Source of the DNA: Rhizomonospora bruguierae
GTDB taxonomy: Bacteria > Actinomycetota > Actinomycetes > Mycobacteriales > Micromonosporaceae
Reading direction: 5' to 3'
Length of the DNA stretch: 64,000 bases
Assembly: GCF_018397995.1 (NCBI RefSeq)
Contig: NZ_BBQH01000027.1
Span: 32,791 to 96,790 of the forward strand
A program made the translations under genes and the position numbers. Below, piece by piece: positions 49,489 through 60,353 of this stretch. The notes under the pieces were generated by a model. That model searched no databases and had not been told where the DNA came from. It saw only the letters and a program-made list of their open reading frames with translations. How positions within the stretch are numbered: position 1 is the stretch's first letter; each line of letters opens with the position of its first letter.

Positions 49489-51222
49489 GTGAACCGCCGC
49501 CTCGTCGCCCTCCTCGACCGTCGCCTGCCGGGCCCGGCCCGGTACGCGCGGCGGCTCTGGCGTGCCGGGCGGCGCCGGGTCCGGTTCCTGACCCGGTCGG
49601 TGCGGCTGGCCTACCGGCGCTCGCTGCACCTGCGCATGGTGACCATCACGCTCGTGGTGTCCAGCCTGCTGGTCGGCGTGTTCGGCTTCCTGGTCGCCAA
49701 GGGCAGCGCGGACTCCCTGCTGGACGGCGCCCGCGGCCAGGTGAGCAACGACCTGTCGGACGGTGCGGCCTACGCCGCCCAGCAGCTCAACGTGCACACC
49801 CGCGAGTCGCCCTCGGTGAAGCTGACGATCAACGACACGCTGCGGTACCTGGCCGGATCGCCGCAGCCCGGCGGCGCGATCGTGGCGATCAACTCGGACG
49901 TGACCGACGGCCTGGTCGCCTCGCCCGACCTGGACGTGGCGCCGGCGATCACCCCGGAGCTGTCCCACCAGGTCGCCGACCAGCGCAAGGTCGCCTGGCA
50001 GGTGGTCACCCGGGACCTGGACGGCAACGGACCGGTGACCTACCTCGTCTACGGCTCCGGGGTGCCCGCCGGCTGGGGCGGCCAGGTCGAGCTGTACTAC
50101 CTGGTGCCGCTGACCCGCGAGGCGACCACCGCGGCCCAGATCCGCACGATCGTGCTGATCACCGGTGCCGCCCTGGTGGTCCTGCTGGGCCTGCTGGCCG
50201 CGCTGGTGACTCGCATGGTGGTTACCCCGGTCCGGGTGGCCGCCCGCACCGCGCAGCGCCTCTCGGCCGGCCTACTGGACCAGCGCATGGTGGTCAGCGG
50301 CGAGGACGACCTGGCGCTGCTGGCCGCGTCGTTCAACCAGATGGCGGCGAACCTGCAGCGGCAGATCGTCCGGCTGGAGGAGATGTCCCGGCTGCAGCGC
50401 CGGTTCACCTCGGACGTCTCGCACGAGTTGCGCACCCCGCTCACCACCATCCGGATGGCCGCGGACCTGATCCACACCGAGCGCGACCAGTACGACCCGG
50501 TGGTGGCGCGCAGCGCCGAACTGCTCCAGGCGGAGCTGGACCGGTTCGAGAACCTGCTCACCGACCTGCTGGAGATCAGCCGCTTCGACGCCGGCTTCGC
50601 CGTGCTGGACGCGGAGCCGACCGACCTCGTCCCGGTGGTGCGGCGGGTGACCGAGCGGCTGGTGCCGCTGGCGGAGCGGGCCGGGGTGCGGCTGACCGTC
50701 CACGTGCCGGCCGCCCCGGTGATCGCCGAGATCGACCCGCGTCGGGTCGAGCGGGTGCTGCGCAACCTGGTCGGCAACGCGGTCGAGCACGGCGAGCGCA
50801 AGCCGGTGGTGGTGACGCTGGCGGCGGACGAGTCCAGCGCGGCGGTCACGGTCCGGGACCACGGTGTGGGGCTGCAGCCCGGCGAGGAGAAGCTGGTGTT
50901 CAACCGGTTCTGGCGGGCCGACCCGTCCCGGGCCCGGCAGACCGGCGGCACCGGCCTGGGCCTATCGATCAGCGTGGAGGACGCCCGGCTGCACGGCGGC
51001 TGGCTGGAGGCGTGGGGCGCGCCCGGCGAGGGCGCCCAGTTCCGGCTCACGCTGCCGCTGCGCGCGGGTGACCGGCTGGTCTCCTCGCCGCTGCGGCTGG
51101 TGCCGCGGGACGCCGGCGAGGACCTGTCCCGCCTGCCGCGGGAGCTCCCGCCCGCGCCGCCGCCCCGGCCGGCCGAGACGGCTCCGGACCCGGGCGCCGA
51201 GCGGACGGAGGCGGCACCGTGA
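49489..51222 (+). CDS. mtrB: Sensor histidine kinase MtrB
   Basis: Membrane sensor kinase partner of MtrA. The 577-residue protein has a basic start, TM1 (VTITLVVSSLLVGVFGFLVA), an extracytoplasmic domain of about 140 residues and TM2 (TIVLITGAALVVLLGLLAAL). HAMP, the H-box SDVSHELRTPLTTIR (His312) and an HATPase domain with NLVGNAVEH and GTGLGLSI follow. A Pro-rich tail ends the chain. GTG at 49489 is chosen 13 bp after mtrA. Its stop overlaps the lpqB start (GTGA). Confidence 0.96.
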   Translation: MNRRLVALLDRRLPGPARYARRLWRAGRRRVRFLTRSVRLAYRRSLHLRMVTITLVVSSLLVGVFGFLVAKGSADSLLDGARGQVSNDLSDGAAYAAQQLNVHTRESPSVKLTINDTLRYLAGSPQPGGAIVAINSDVTDGLVASPDLDVAPAITPELSHQVADQRKVAWQVVTRDLDGNGPVTYLVYGSGVPAGWGGQVELYYLVPLTREATTAAQIRTIVLITGAALVVLLGLLAALVTRMVVTPVRVAARTAQRLSAGLLDQRMVVSGEDDLALLAASFNQMAANLQRQIVRLEEMSRLQRRFTSDVSHELRTPLTTIRMAADLIHTERDQYDPVVARSAELLQAELDRFENLLTDLLEISRFDAGFAVLDAEPTDLVPVVRRVTERLVPLAERAGVRLTVHVPAAPVIAEIDPRRVERVLRNLVGNAVEHGERKPVVVTLAADESSAAVTVRDHGVGLQPGEEKLVFNRFWRADPSRARQTGGTGLGLSISVEDARLHGGWLEAWGAPGEGAQFRLTLPLRAGDRLVSSPLRLVPRDAGEDLSRLPRELPPAPPPRPAETAPDPGAERTEAAP

Positions 51223-53033
51223 CCCGGCGAACCGTGCGCGCCACCGTGGCCGTCGCGGCCGCGCTGCTCGTGCTGCTGGCCGGCTGCGGCGTGCCGAGAG
51301 AGACGGATGTCAAGGTCGCCGGCCCGGGTCTGTCGCCCGCCCCGCCGGCCGGCGCCGACCCGCCGGGCGTGCCGGCGCAGCGCAAGGACGCGCGCACGCC
51401 CACCCAACTGGTGGAGTTCTTCCTGAGCGCGGTGGTCGGCGACCCGGGCGGTGCGGAGCAGCGCACCCGCGACTACTTCACGGTCGGGCAGCAGGAGAAC
51501 TGGAAGCCGGGCAACAAGGTCAATGTCGTCCGGTACGAGCCCGACGACGATCTCATCGTCACCCCGGAGAAGCTCGGCTACAGCGTGGACCTGAACGTCC
51601 GGCAGGTCGGCGTGCTGGACCCGGACACCGGCGTGATCGAGCCGGCGACCGAAACCACCACCGTGTACCACTTCCGGATCCTGTACGGCTCGGACAGCTC
51701 CCTGTTCCTGGCCGACTGGAAGACCCAGCAGCACCTGCTGCTGTCCACGATCGCGCTGTCCCGGTACTACCTGAAGCGGAACCTGTACTTCTGGGCCGGC
51801 GGCGGCGCGAGCCTGGTGCCGGACCTGCGCTACCTGCCCACCTCGGTGGACGTCAAGGAGCAGCCCACGCGCCTGGTGAAGTGGCTGCTGGAGGGGCCGT
51901 CGTCGTGGCTGCGGCCGGGCGTGGACGAGATGCCGGACAACGTCGTCCTGCAGGGCAATGTCACCAGCCCGGACGGCAGCCGGCTGGAGGTCAACCTGTC
52001 CGCGCCGGACATCGGCAAGGACGCCACCCAGGTGGACCGGCTCGCCGCCCAACTGCGCTGGTCGCTCGGCCAGTACACGGCCGTGGTTCTGAAGATCGAC
52101 GGGCAGGAGAAGAAGGTCGGCACGGCGTACCAGCCGCTCGTCACCGAACTGCCCACGACGCCCGACCGGTTCGCGATCCTGAACGGGGTGGTGCGCCCGC
52201 TGGTCCCGCCGGGCGCGGAGCCGCCGCCGTCCTCGCCGGTGCTGGACGCGGAGGCCAACACCAAGGTGCTGCGCGCCGCCGTGGCGCGGATGGGCGAGGA
52301 CTACGCGATCGCGCTGGTCCGCCGCAGCGGTAACCGCCAGCGGCTCTGGATCGGCTGGCGCAAGCTCGACGGCACCGTCGAGTTCCGGGCGCTGGCGAAC
52401 TCGTACCAGTCGATCGGACGCCCGCAGTGGCTGCCGGGCCGGGCGGGTGAGGCCGGCGTGGTGATCGCCGACGGTGCGCTCTACCGGTTCGACCGCGCCA
52501 CCGGCGACCTGGTCGAGATCGAGACGCCGGGCCGGGTCACCGCGATGGCGGTCGCCCCGGACGGCCACCGGATCGCCCTGGTCATCGGCGACCGGCTGAT
52601 GGTCGCCCCGACCACCGGGGACCAGAACGAGTTGCGCGGGATCGGGCAGCCGTTGGCGCTGCCCACCAAGCTGACCCACCTGGCCGGCGCCGGCTGGAGC
52701 CAGCAGAACCTGCTGGTCGCGGCCGGGCAACTGCCCAGCGGGCAGACCGGCTTCACCGAGATCACCGTGGACGGGGCCGAGGAGGAGCAGCGGGGCCGCG
52801 AACTGGGCAACACCAAGATCACCCAGCTCGTCGCGTTCCCCGACAACTCGGACACGGATGCGTCCTGGAAGTACGGCGCGCTCATGTACGAGTCGGACCG
52901 CAGCGCGTTCCAGGTCACCGGCACCGTGTTCGAGCCGATCAGCGTGTCCGACGTGCAACCCGGCGGCAAGCTGTCGTCCGCGCCACCGACGGCCGAGCAG
53001 ACCCCCACGGCGCCGTTCTTCCTGGACGAGTGA
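51219..53033 (+). CDS. lpqB: Lipoprotein LpqB
   Basis: Cell-surface lipoprotein that interacts with the MtrB sensor domain and modulates MtrAB signalling. The 604-residue product has a lipoprotein signal with lipobox LLAGC (Cys23). A GerMN-like domain (RLVKWLLEGPSSWLRPGV, about 200-330) and a C-terminal beta-propeller-like LpqB domain (GRPQWLPGRAGEAGVVIADGALYRFD) follow. GTG at 51219 overlaps the mtrB stop, and its own stop overlaps the comF start. The mtrA-mtrB-lpqB order is the conserved actinobacterial one. Confidence 0.96.
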   Translation: MTRRTVRATVAVAAALLVLLAGCGVPRETDVKVAGPGLSPAPPAGADPPGVPAQRKDARTPTQLVEFFLSAVVGDPGGAEQRTRDYFTVGQQENWKPGNKVNVVRYEPDDDLIVTPEKLGYSVDLNVRQVGVLDPDTGVIEPATETTTVYHFRILYGSDSSLFLADWKTQQHLLLSTIALSRYYLKRNLYFWAGGGASLVPDLRYLPTSVDVKEQPTRLVKWLLEGPSSWLRPGVDEMPDNVVLQGNVTSPDGSRLEVNLSAPDIGKDATQVDRLAAQLRWSLGQYTAVVLKIDGQEKKVGTAYQPLVTELPTTPDRFAILNGVVRPLVPPGAEPPPSSPVLDAEANTKVLRAAVARMGEDYAIALVRRSGNRQRLWIGWRKLDGTVEFRALANSYQSIGRPQWLPGRAGEAGVVIADGALYRFDRATGDLVEIETPGRVTAMAVAPDGHRIALVIGDRLMVAPTTGDQNELRGIGQPLALPTKLTHLAGAGWSQQNLLVAAGQLPSGQTGFTEITVDGAEEEQRGRELGNTKITQLVAFPDNSDTDASWKYGALMYESDRSAFQVTGTVFEPISVSDVQPGGKLSSAPPTAEQTPTAPFFLDE

Positions 53034-53827
53034 CCGCCGTGTGGTCAGCCCTGGTCGACCTGGTGTTGCCCACGCGGTGCGCCGGCTGCCGCGCGGGCGG
53101 GGTGCCCCTGCGCTCCGGGGTCTGCGCGGCGTGCGCCCGGTTGCTTGAAGGGCTCGTCCCGGCGGCGGTGGCGCCCCGCCCGGGGGTACCGCACTGCGTG
53201 GCCCTGGGCCCGTACGGCGGCGTGCTGCGTGAGTCGCTGCTCGCCTACAAGGAGCACGGGCGGCACGGCCTGGCACCGCCGCTGGGCGCCCTGCTCGCCG
53301 CCGCGGCTCTCGCCGTGGCCGAGTCCACCGTGGCCGGGTCGCGCTCGGTCCCGTGCGGAGCCGGCGCGCCGCGGATCGCGCTCGTGCCGGTGCCCAGCAC
53401 CGCGCGGGCCGCCCGGGAGCGGCACGGCGACCATGTGCTGCGGTTGGCGCGGCACGCCGCCGAGCGTTTGCGCCGGGTCGGGGTGCCCGCGGCGGTGGCC
53501 CGACCGCTGGCCGCCCGGCCCCGCCCCGACTCCGCCGGCCTCGACGCCGCCGCCCGGTCCGCCGCCGCGGCCACCGCGTTCCGGCTCCGCCGTCCGGCCG
53601 CGTCCCGGCTCGCCGCCGCCCGCCCGGCAGTGATCATCGTGGACGACGTCCTCACGACCGGTGCCACGCTGGGCGCCGCGCATGCCGTGCTCGCCGCCGT
53701 CGATATCCCCGTGGCGGGTGCCGCGGTGCTCGCCGAGACCCTCCACAAGAGCCCCCGGGAGCCGGCCGGCTCCGGCCGGACCGCGCCGGTTTCGGCTCTC
53801 GATCACCCGGGCACCCCGAGTGGGTGA
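53030..53827 (+). CDS. ComF-family phosphoribosyltransferase
   Basis: The 265-residue protein has a zinc-ribbon-like N-terminus (TRCAGCRAGG, CAACARLLEG), LRESLLAYKEHGRHGLAPPLG and the PRPP-binding motif VIIVDDVLTTGATLGAA near 201-217. ComF proteins are needed for DNA uptake in competent bacteria; in actinobacteria the role is not settled. The long ARSAAAATAFRLRRPAA segment is Ala-rich, as usual here. GTG at 53030 overlaps the lpqB stop (GTGA), so comF belongs to the mtrAB-lpqB operon. It is followed by a 273-bp gap with a structured leader. Confidence 0.92.
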   Translation: MTAVWSALVDLVLPTRCAGCRAGGVPLRSGVCAACARLLEGLVPAAVAPRPGVPHCVALGPYGGVLRESLLAYKEHGRHGLAPPLGALLAAAALAVAESTVAGSRSVPCGAGAPRIALVPVPSTARAARERHGDHVLRLARHAAERLRRVGVPAAVARPLAARPRPDSAGLDAAARSAAAATAFRLRRPAASRLAAARPAVIIVDDVLTTGATLGAAHAVLAAVDIPVAGAAVLAETLHKSPREPAGSGRTAPVSALDHPGTPSG

Positions 53828-53900
53828 ATCTTCTTGGGCCGGCTTTTCAACCAGGGATGACGGGCGAGCGTCGAGCGGCTAGCGTTTGGGTTTACCCGCT

Positions 53901-53978
53901 GTGACGCGGCCCCGGGGGGAAACCCCGGTGAGCAGCGCCGCAGCCTCCCGACAGGGCGGCGCGAACCGCCCGCGTCAC
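53901..53978 (+). ncRNA. Compact three-stem RNA structure upstream of hpf
   Basis: GTGACGCG (53901-53908) pairs with CGCGTCAC (53971-53978), closing two hairpins: CCGGGG/CCCCGG (53912-53917/53923-53928, GGAAA loop) and GCGCCGC/GCGGCGC (53935-53941/53956-53962). This 78-nt three-way junction lies in the comF-hpf gap (53828-54100). It is followed by GGAGGAGG and a further small hairpin near 54010. It could be a leader element controlling hpf, or a fortuitous GC-rich fold. Confidence 0.4.
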
Positions 53979-54100
53979 GGTGGAGGAGGTGGTACCGGCA
54001 GACACGGCGGCGCGTGGGAACGCGCCGGATGCCCAGTCTCGACCGCGCCGCCGGCGCCCGTCGGCGGCAGCCACCGAACTACCGTGGGGGAGGTCACCGC

Positions 54101-54772
54101 GTGGACATCGTCGTCAAGGGCCGCAACGTTGAGGTGCCCGAGCACTACCGGGCGCTGGTATCCGAGAAGCTGTCGAAGATCGAGCGGTACGACGGCAAGC
54201 TGATCCGGGCTGACGTCGAGCTATTGCACGAGCGCAATCCGCGCCAGTCCGACCGCTGCCAACGGGTGGAGATCACGGTCTTCACGCGCGGCCCGGTGAT
54301 CCGCGCCGAGGCCAGCGCCAAGGATTTCTACGCCGCCCTCGACTGCGCCATCGCCAAGCTGGACACCCGGCTGAGCCGGGCGGCCGACCGGCGGCGGGTA
54401 CACCGGGGCCGGCACGCGCCGCTCTCCGTCGCCGAAGCGACGGCCGGGCTGCCGGTCGCCATGACGACCGCGGCGCCGGAGGAGACCCCCGCCGAGCCCG
54501 AGTTGGCCGGTGCCGGCGCCGCCGGCGGTGCCGGGAAGCACGACCCGGACCAGCCCTGGCGCATCGTGCGGGAGAAGGAACACCTCGCCGAGCCGATGAC
54601 CGTCGAGGACGCGCTGTTCCAGATGGAACTGGTCGGGCACGACTTCTACCTGTTCCTGGACAAGGAGTCGAGCCGGCCGAGCGTGGTGTACCGCCGCCGC
54701 GCCTACGACTACGGCGTCATCTCCCTGGGCGGCCCGTCGGTCGGCCTGTCCGACGCGGCACCGGCCCGCTAG
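54101..54772 (+). CDS. hpf: Long-form ribosome hibernation promoting factor
   Basis: Dimerises and inactivates 70S ribosomes into 100S particles in starvation or stasis. The 223-residue protein has the N-terminal S30AE domain (DIVVKGRNVEVPEHYRALVSEKLSKIERYDG to about 110), an Ala/Glu linker and the C-terminal dimerisation domain (IVREKEHLAEPMTVEDALFQMELVGHDFYLFLDKES). GTG at 54101 follows GGGGGAGGTCACCGC; longer in-frame starts exist (54014, 54029) but the family begins at DIVVKGRN. Its TAG shares a CTAG palindrome with the stop of the convergent acetyltransferase gene. It precedes secA, as in mycobacteria. Confidence 0.95.
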   Translation: MDIVVKGRNVEVPEHYRALVSEKLSKIERYDGKLIRADVELLHERNPRQSDRCQRVEITVFTRGPVIRAEASAKDFYAALDCAIAKLDTRLSRAADRRRVHRGRHAPLSVAEATAGLPVAMTTAAPEETPAEPELAGAGAAGGAGKHDPDQPWRIVREKEHLAEPMTVEDALFQMELVGHDFYLFLDKESSRPSVVYRRRAYDYGVISLGGPSVGLSDAAPAR

Positions 54773-55995
54773 CGGAACGCGCCGGCCGGCCGGTGCCACC
54801 CCACCGGTCCGGCCGGCGCGACCGCCCCGGGCGCGGCCGGCGGAAGGTCCGCCGGCAGCAGGGCGTACAGCACGTCGTCGACGCGGGTGCCGGCCGGCCC
54901 GGGTAGCCGCTCCCGCTGGTACCCCTCGCGCCGGAAGCCCGCGCGGGCCAACACCCGCTGCGACGCGGCGTTCTCCGGCCGGGTGCCGGCGATCAGCCGC
55001 AGCACGCCGGCGTCGAACGCCCACCGGGCCAGCAGCACGACGGCCCGGGTGGCGAAGCCCCGGCCGCGCCACTCGGGCAGCAGCGAGTACCCGACCATGC
55101 CCTGCCCGGTGGACGGCTCCGAGTAGTACAGGCCGATGTCGCCGGCCGGCGCGCCGGAGGCCGCGTCGGTGACCACCAGGTCGGCGCGCTCGCCGGCCAG
55201 CCAGCGGAACGCCGAGCGGGCCACCCGCAGGGCGACCTCCGCACCGTCCGGCGCGACCGGCGGCACGCTGCTGGCCACCACGTCGGGCAGGCCGTGCAGG
55301 CGGTGCAGGAACGGCTCGTCCCCCGGGCGCGGCGGGCGCAGCGTGACCACGCCGTCGGTGAGCGCACCGCCGGGCAGGTCGGGCAGCAGCCGCGGGGAGG
55401 GCTCCGAGGGATCGTCGACCAGGCGCGCCCACACCACCCGGTCGCCCCGCTCGGGCGGGCCTCCCAGCACACCGGGGCCGCGCTCCGGACGGGCCCCGCG
55501 GCGCAGCCCCTCCCGGTGGAATCCGGCCGCGATCGCCACCCGCTGGCTGGCCGGATTCTCCAGCCTGGTCAGCAACTCCACCCGGCCGTAGCCGTGCGCG
55601 AACGCGTAGCCGGTCAGCGCCCGGGCCGCCGACGTCGCCGCGCCCAGACCCCGGGCGGACGCCGTCACCCAGTACCCGATCTCGATCTGGCCGAGGTGGG
55701 GCAGCGGGTTGCTCAGGGCGCAGCCGCCGATGACCCGGTCGGTGGCGGGATCCACCATCGCGTACGCCGCCCAGCCCCGGCGCCACGCCGCGGGGGCACC
55801 CCGGGTGATCCACTCCACCGCGTCCCGGGCGGTGTACGGGTCGGGCAGGTCGGGCAGGAAGCGGTGCAGGTCCGGGTCGGCCATCCCGGTGACCAGGTCC
55901 GCCGCGTCCGACTCGCGGTAGGGGCGGAGCCGCACCCGCTCGGTCTCGATCACTTCGACCGGCAGGCGCGCGGCGGTGCGCGGATCGCTCACCAT
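54769..55995 (-). CDS. Tandem-domain GNAT acetyltransferase
   Basis: A 408-residue protein with two GNAT domains in series. Domain 1 (about 14-185) starts VIETERVRLRPYRESDAADLV and has GYWVTASARGLGAATSAARA, the acetyl-CoA loop. Domain 2 (about 215-380) has VVTLRPPRPGDEPFLHRL and GYSLLPEWRGRGFATRAVVLLARWAF. Both are of the RimJ/RimL-like type that acetylate ribosomal-protein N-termini or small molecules. The substrate is not predictable. It lies 3 bp after the stop of a second tandem-GNAT gene, so the two form an operon of four GNAT domains. Its stop shares CTAG with hpf. Confidence 0.9.
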   Translation of the reverse strand: MVSDPRTAARLPVEVIETERVRLRPYRESDAADLVTGMADPDLHRFLPDLPDPYTARDAVEWITRGAPAAWRRGWAAYAMVDPATDRVIGGCALSNPLPHLGQIEIGYWVTASARGLGAATSAARALTGYAFAHGYGRVELLTRLENPASQRVAIAAGFHREGLRRGARPERGPGVLGGPPERGDRVVWARLVDDPSEPSPRLLPDLPGGALTDGVVTLRPPRPGDEPFLHRLHGLPDVVASSVPPVAPDGAEVALRVARSAFRWLAGERADLVVTDAASGAPAGDIGLYYSEPSTGQGMVGYSLLPEWRGRGFATRAVVLLARWAFDAGVLRLIAGTRPENAASQRVLARAGFRREGYQRERLPGPAGTRVDDVLYALLPADLPPAAPGAVAPAGPVGWHRPAGAFR

Positions 55996-55998
55996 GGC

Positions 55999-57147
55999 TC
56001 AGGGCAGTTCGCGCGGGTCGGTCGCCAGCAGCGAGGCGATCCACATGTCCCGCCGCGCGCCCCGCTGGACGCCGGCCGACCGGATCGTCCCCTCCATGGT
56101 GAAACCGGCCTTCTCGGCGACGCGGCGAGACGGCTCGTTCCCCGGGTACGCCCGCCACTCGATCCGCTCCAGACCCAGCGCGTCGAAACCCCAGTGGCAG
56201 AGCGCGCGCAGCGCGGCGGGAGCGTACCCGCGGCCCCGGGCGCCCGGCGCGGTCATGAAGCCGACCGCCGCCGCGGCCGCGTCGTCCGCGCGGATCACCA
56301 ACTCCATGCTGCCGACGAACCGGTTCGCCTCGTCGGCCAGGGCGAACACGGCGCCGTTGCCCGCCGCCCAGCGCGCCGGGGCGTGCCGGCGGACGAAGAG
56401 CTCCGCCTCGGGAGGCCCGTAGGGCTGCGGGATCGTCGTCCAGCGGATCGACTCCGGGTCCCGGCAGGCGAGCACGACCTCCGGGATGTCCCGTTCGGCC
56501 AGCGCGCGCAGCGTCAGGTCACCCCCCTTGGCCTGCGCGTGCAGCACCGGCTGCGCCCTGGTGAACGCCCGGGCCCGCCGGATCTCCAGCGCCGGCGGTT
56601 CGGCCGGCGGGTGCAGCAGGTCGCCGGGGAGCAGCGAGCCGATCCAGCCCTCGGTGCCCGGCTCCGCGCCCGCCAGCCGCAGCCGGCCCTCCATCCGGAA
56701 GCCGGCCCGCAGCGCGGCCAGCCGGGACGGGTGGTTGCCGACCGTGGCCTGCCAGACGATCCGGCGCAGCCCGAGCCGGTCGAACGCCCAGTGCGCGATC
56801 GCCCGGGTGGACCGGGCCGCGACCCGGCGGCCCCGGGCCTCCGGCACCACCCAGAACCCGATCTCGGCCGAGCGCAGCCGCCGGTCGACCGTGACCAGGC
56901 CGCAGGAGCCGAGCAGGTCGCCGGTCAGCCGGTCCACCACCGCGAACTGGGCGGCGGTGTCCTCCGCCCAGCCCGCCGGCGCCAGTTCGCCGACAAATGC
57001 GGTGGCGTGGGTCAGCAGGTACGGCGCGGGGACGGTGGTCCAGCGCTGGATGTCCGGGTCCTGGCAGGCGCGGTACACCGCCTCGGCGTCCGCCGGGTGC
57101 CACGGCCGCAGCAGCAGGTCGTCCTCGGTGATCTCGACGGGCTCCAC
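55999..57147 (-). CDS. Tandem-domain GNAT acetyltransferase (upstream partner)
   Basis: A 382-residue protein again with two GNAT domains: LLLRPWHPADAEAVYRACQDPDIQRWTTVP with IGFWVVPEARGRRVAARSTRAIAHWAF (domain 1), and LTLRALAERDIPEVVLACRDPESIRWTTIP with VGFMTAPGARGRGYAPAALRALCHWGF (domain 2). The near-identical DPxxxRWTT(V/I)P in both halves shows an internal duplication. GTG at 57147 is preferred (AGGA upstream); a TTG farther upstream is unlikely. Divergent from secA. Confidence 0.9.
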   Translation of the reverse strand: MEPVEITEDDLLLRPWHPADAEAVYRACQDPDIQRWTTVPAPYLLTHATAFVGELAPAGWAEDTAAQFAVVDRLTGDLLGSCGLVTVDRRLRSAEIGFWVVPEARGRRVAARSTRAIAHWAFDRLGLRRIVWQATVGNHPSRLAALRAGFRMEGRLRLAGAEPGTEGWIGSLLPGDLLHPPAEPPALEIRRARAFTRAQPVLHAQAKGGDLTLRALAERDIPEVVLACRDPESIRWTTIPQPYGPPEAELFVRRHAPARWAAGNGAVFALADEANRFVGSMELVIRADDAAAAAVGFMTAPGARGRGYAPAALRALCHWGFDALGLERIEWRAYPGNEPSRRVAEKAGFTMEGTIRSAGVQRGARRDMWIASLLATDPRELP

Positions 57148-57211
57148 CCGGCCATCCTGCCGGACCGGGCGCGAGCCACCCAACCCCAATGGCCTTTAAC
57201 CGATTTGTTCC

Positions 57212-57217
57212 TATAAT
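57212..57217 (+). promoter_or_regulatory. Perfect TATAAT between secA and the GNAT operon
   Basis: TATAAT at 57212-57217, about 87 bp before secA, is a perfect -10 in an AT-rich patch, but no good -35 is found 16-18 bp upstream. The reverse orientation (ATTATA) does not give a clear promoter for the GNAT genes either. Confidence 0.35.
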
Positions 57218-57303
57218 CACGCCCAGAGGGCGAGCGCGGCTGACAGATAGGCCATCCGGGCGCCTACGATGGTTCGGCAGACTGTCTAGGGGAGCGCTGA
57301 CCC

Positions 57304-60177
<2,874 letters not shown>

Positions 60178-60212
60178 CGGCGGTCACGGTTTCGCCCGGC
60201 GGCTTTAGCCGG

Positions 60213-60277
60213 GGCGGCGGCTCTGGCGCGACGCGTCTCCTCGCGGGAGGCGTCGCGCCAGAGCCGCCGCCGTTTTT
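60213..60277 (+). terminator. Very strong secA terminator (22-bp stem plus T5)
   Basis: Arms 60213-60234 and 60250-60271 are perfect 22-bp complements with a 15-nt loop, followed by TTTTT at 60273-60277. It is the most convincing intrinsic terminator in the window. Confidence 0.95.
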
Positions 60278-60353
60278 GCGCCCCTGCCCGGCGGAAGTGG
60301 CCCGACCTTGATCCTCTGTGGCCCGCGCGGACGCCTTCGTGGACGGGACGCGG

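Noticed and set aside
53901..53978. Cobalamin riboswitch before hpf
   Set aside because: Only short GGGAA/GGTG-like words match; the B12-box arrangement and a B12-related gene are lacking.
54014..54100. N-terminally extended HPF from 54014 or 54029
   Set aside because: The added residues are Arg/Pro-rich and unlike the family, and GTG 54101 has a good ribosome site at the conserved start.
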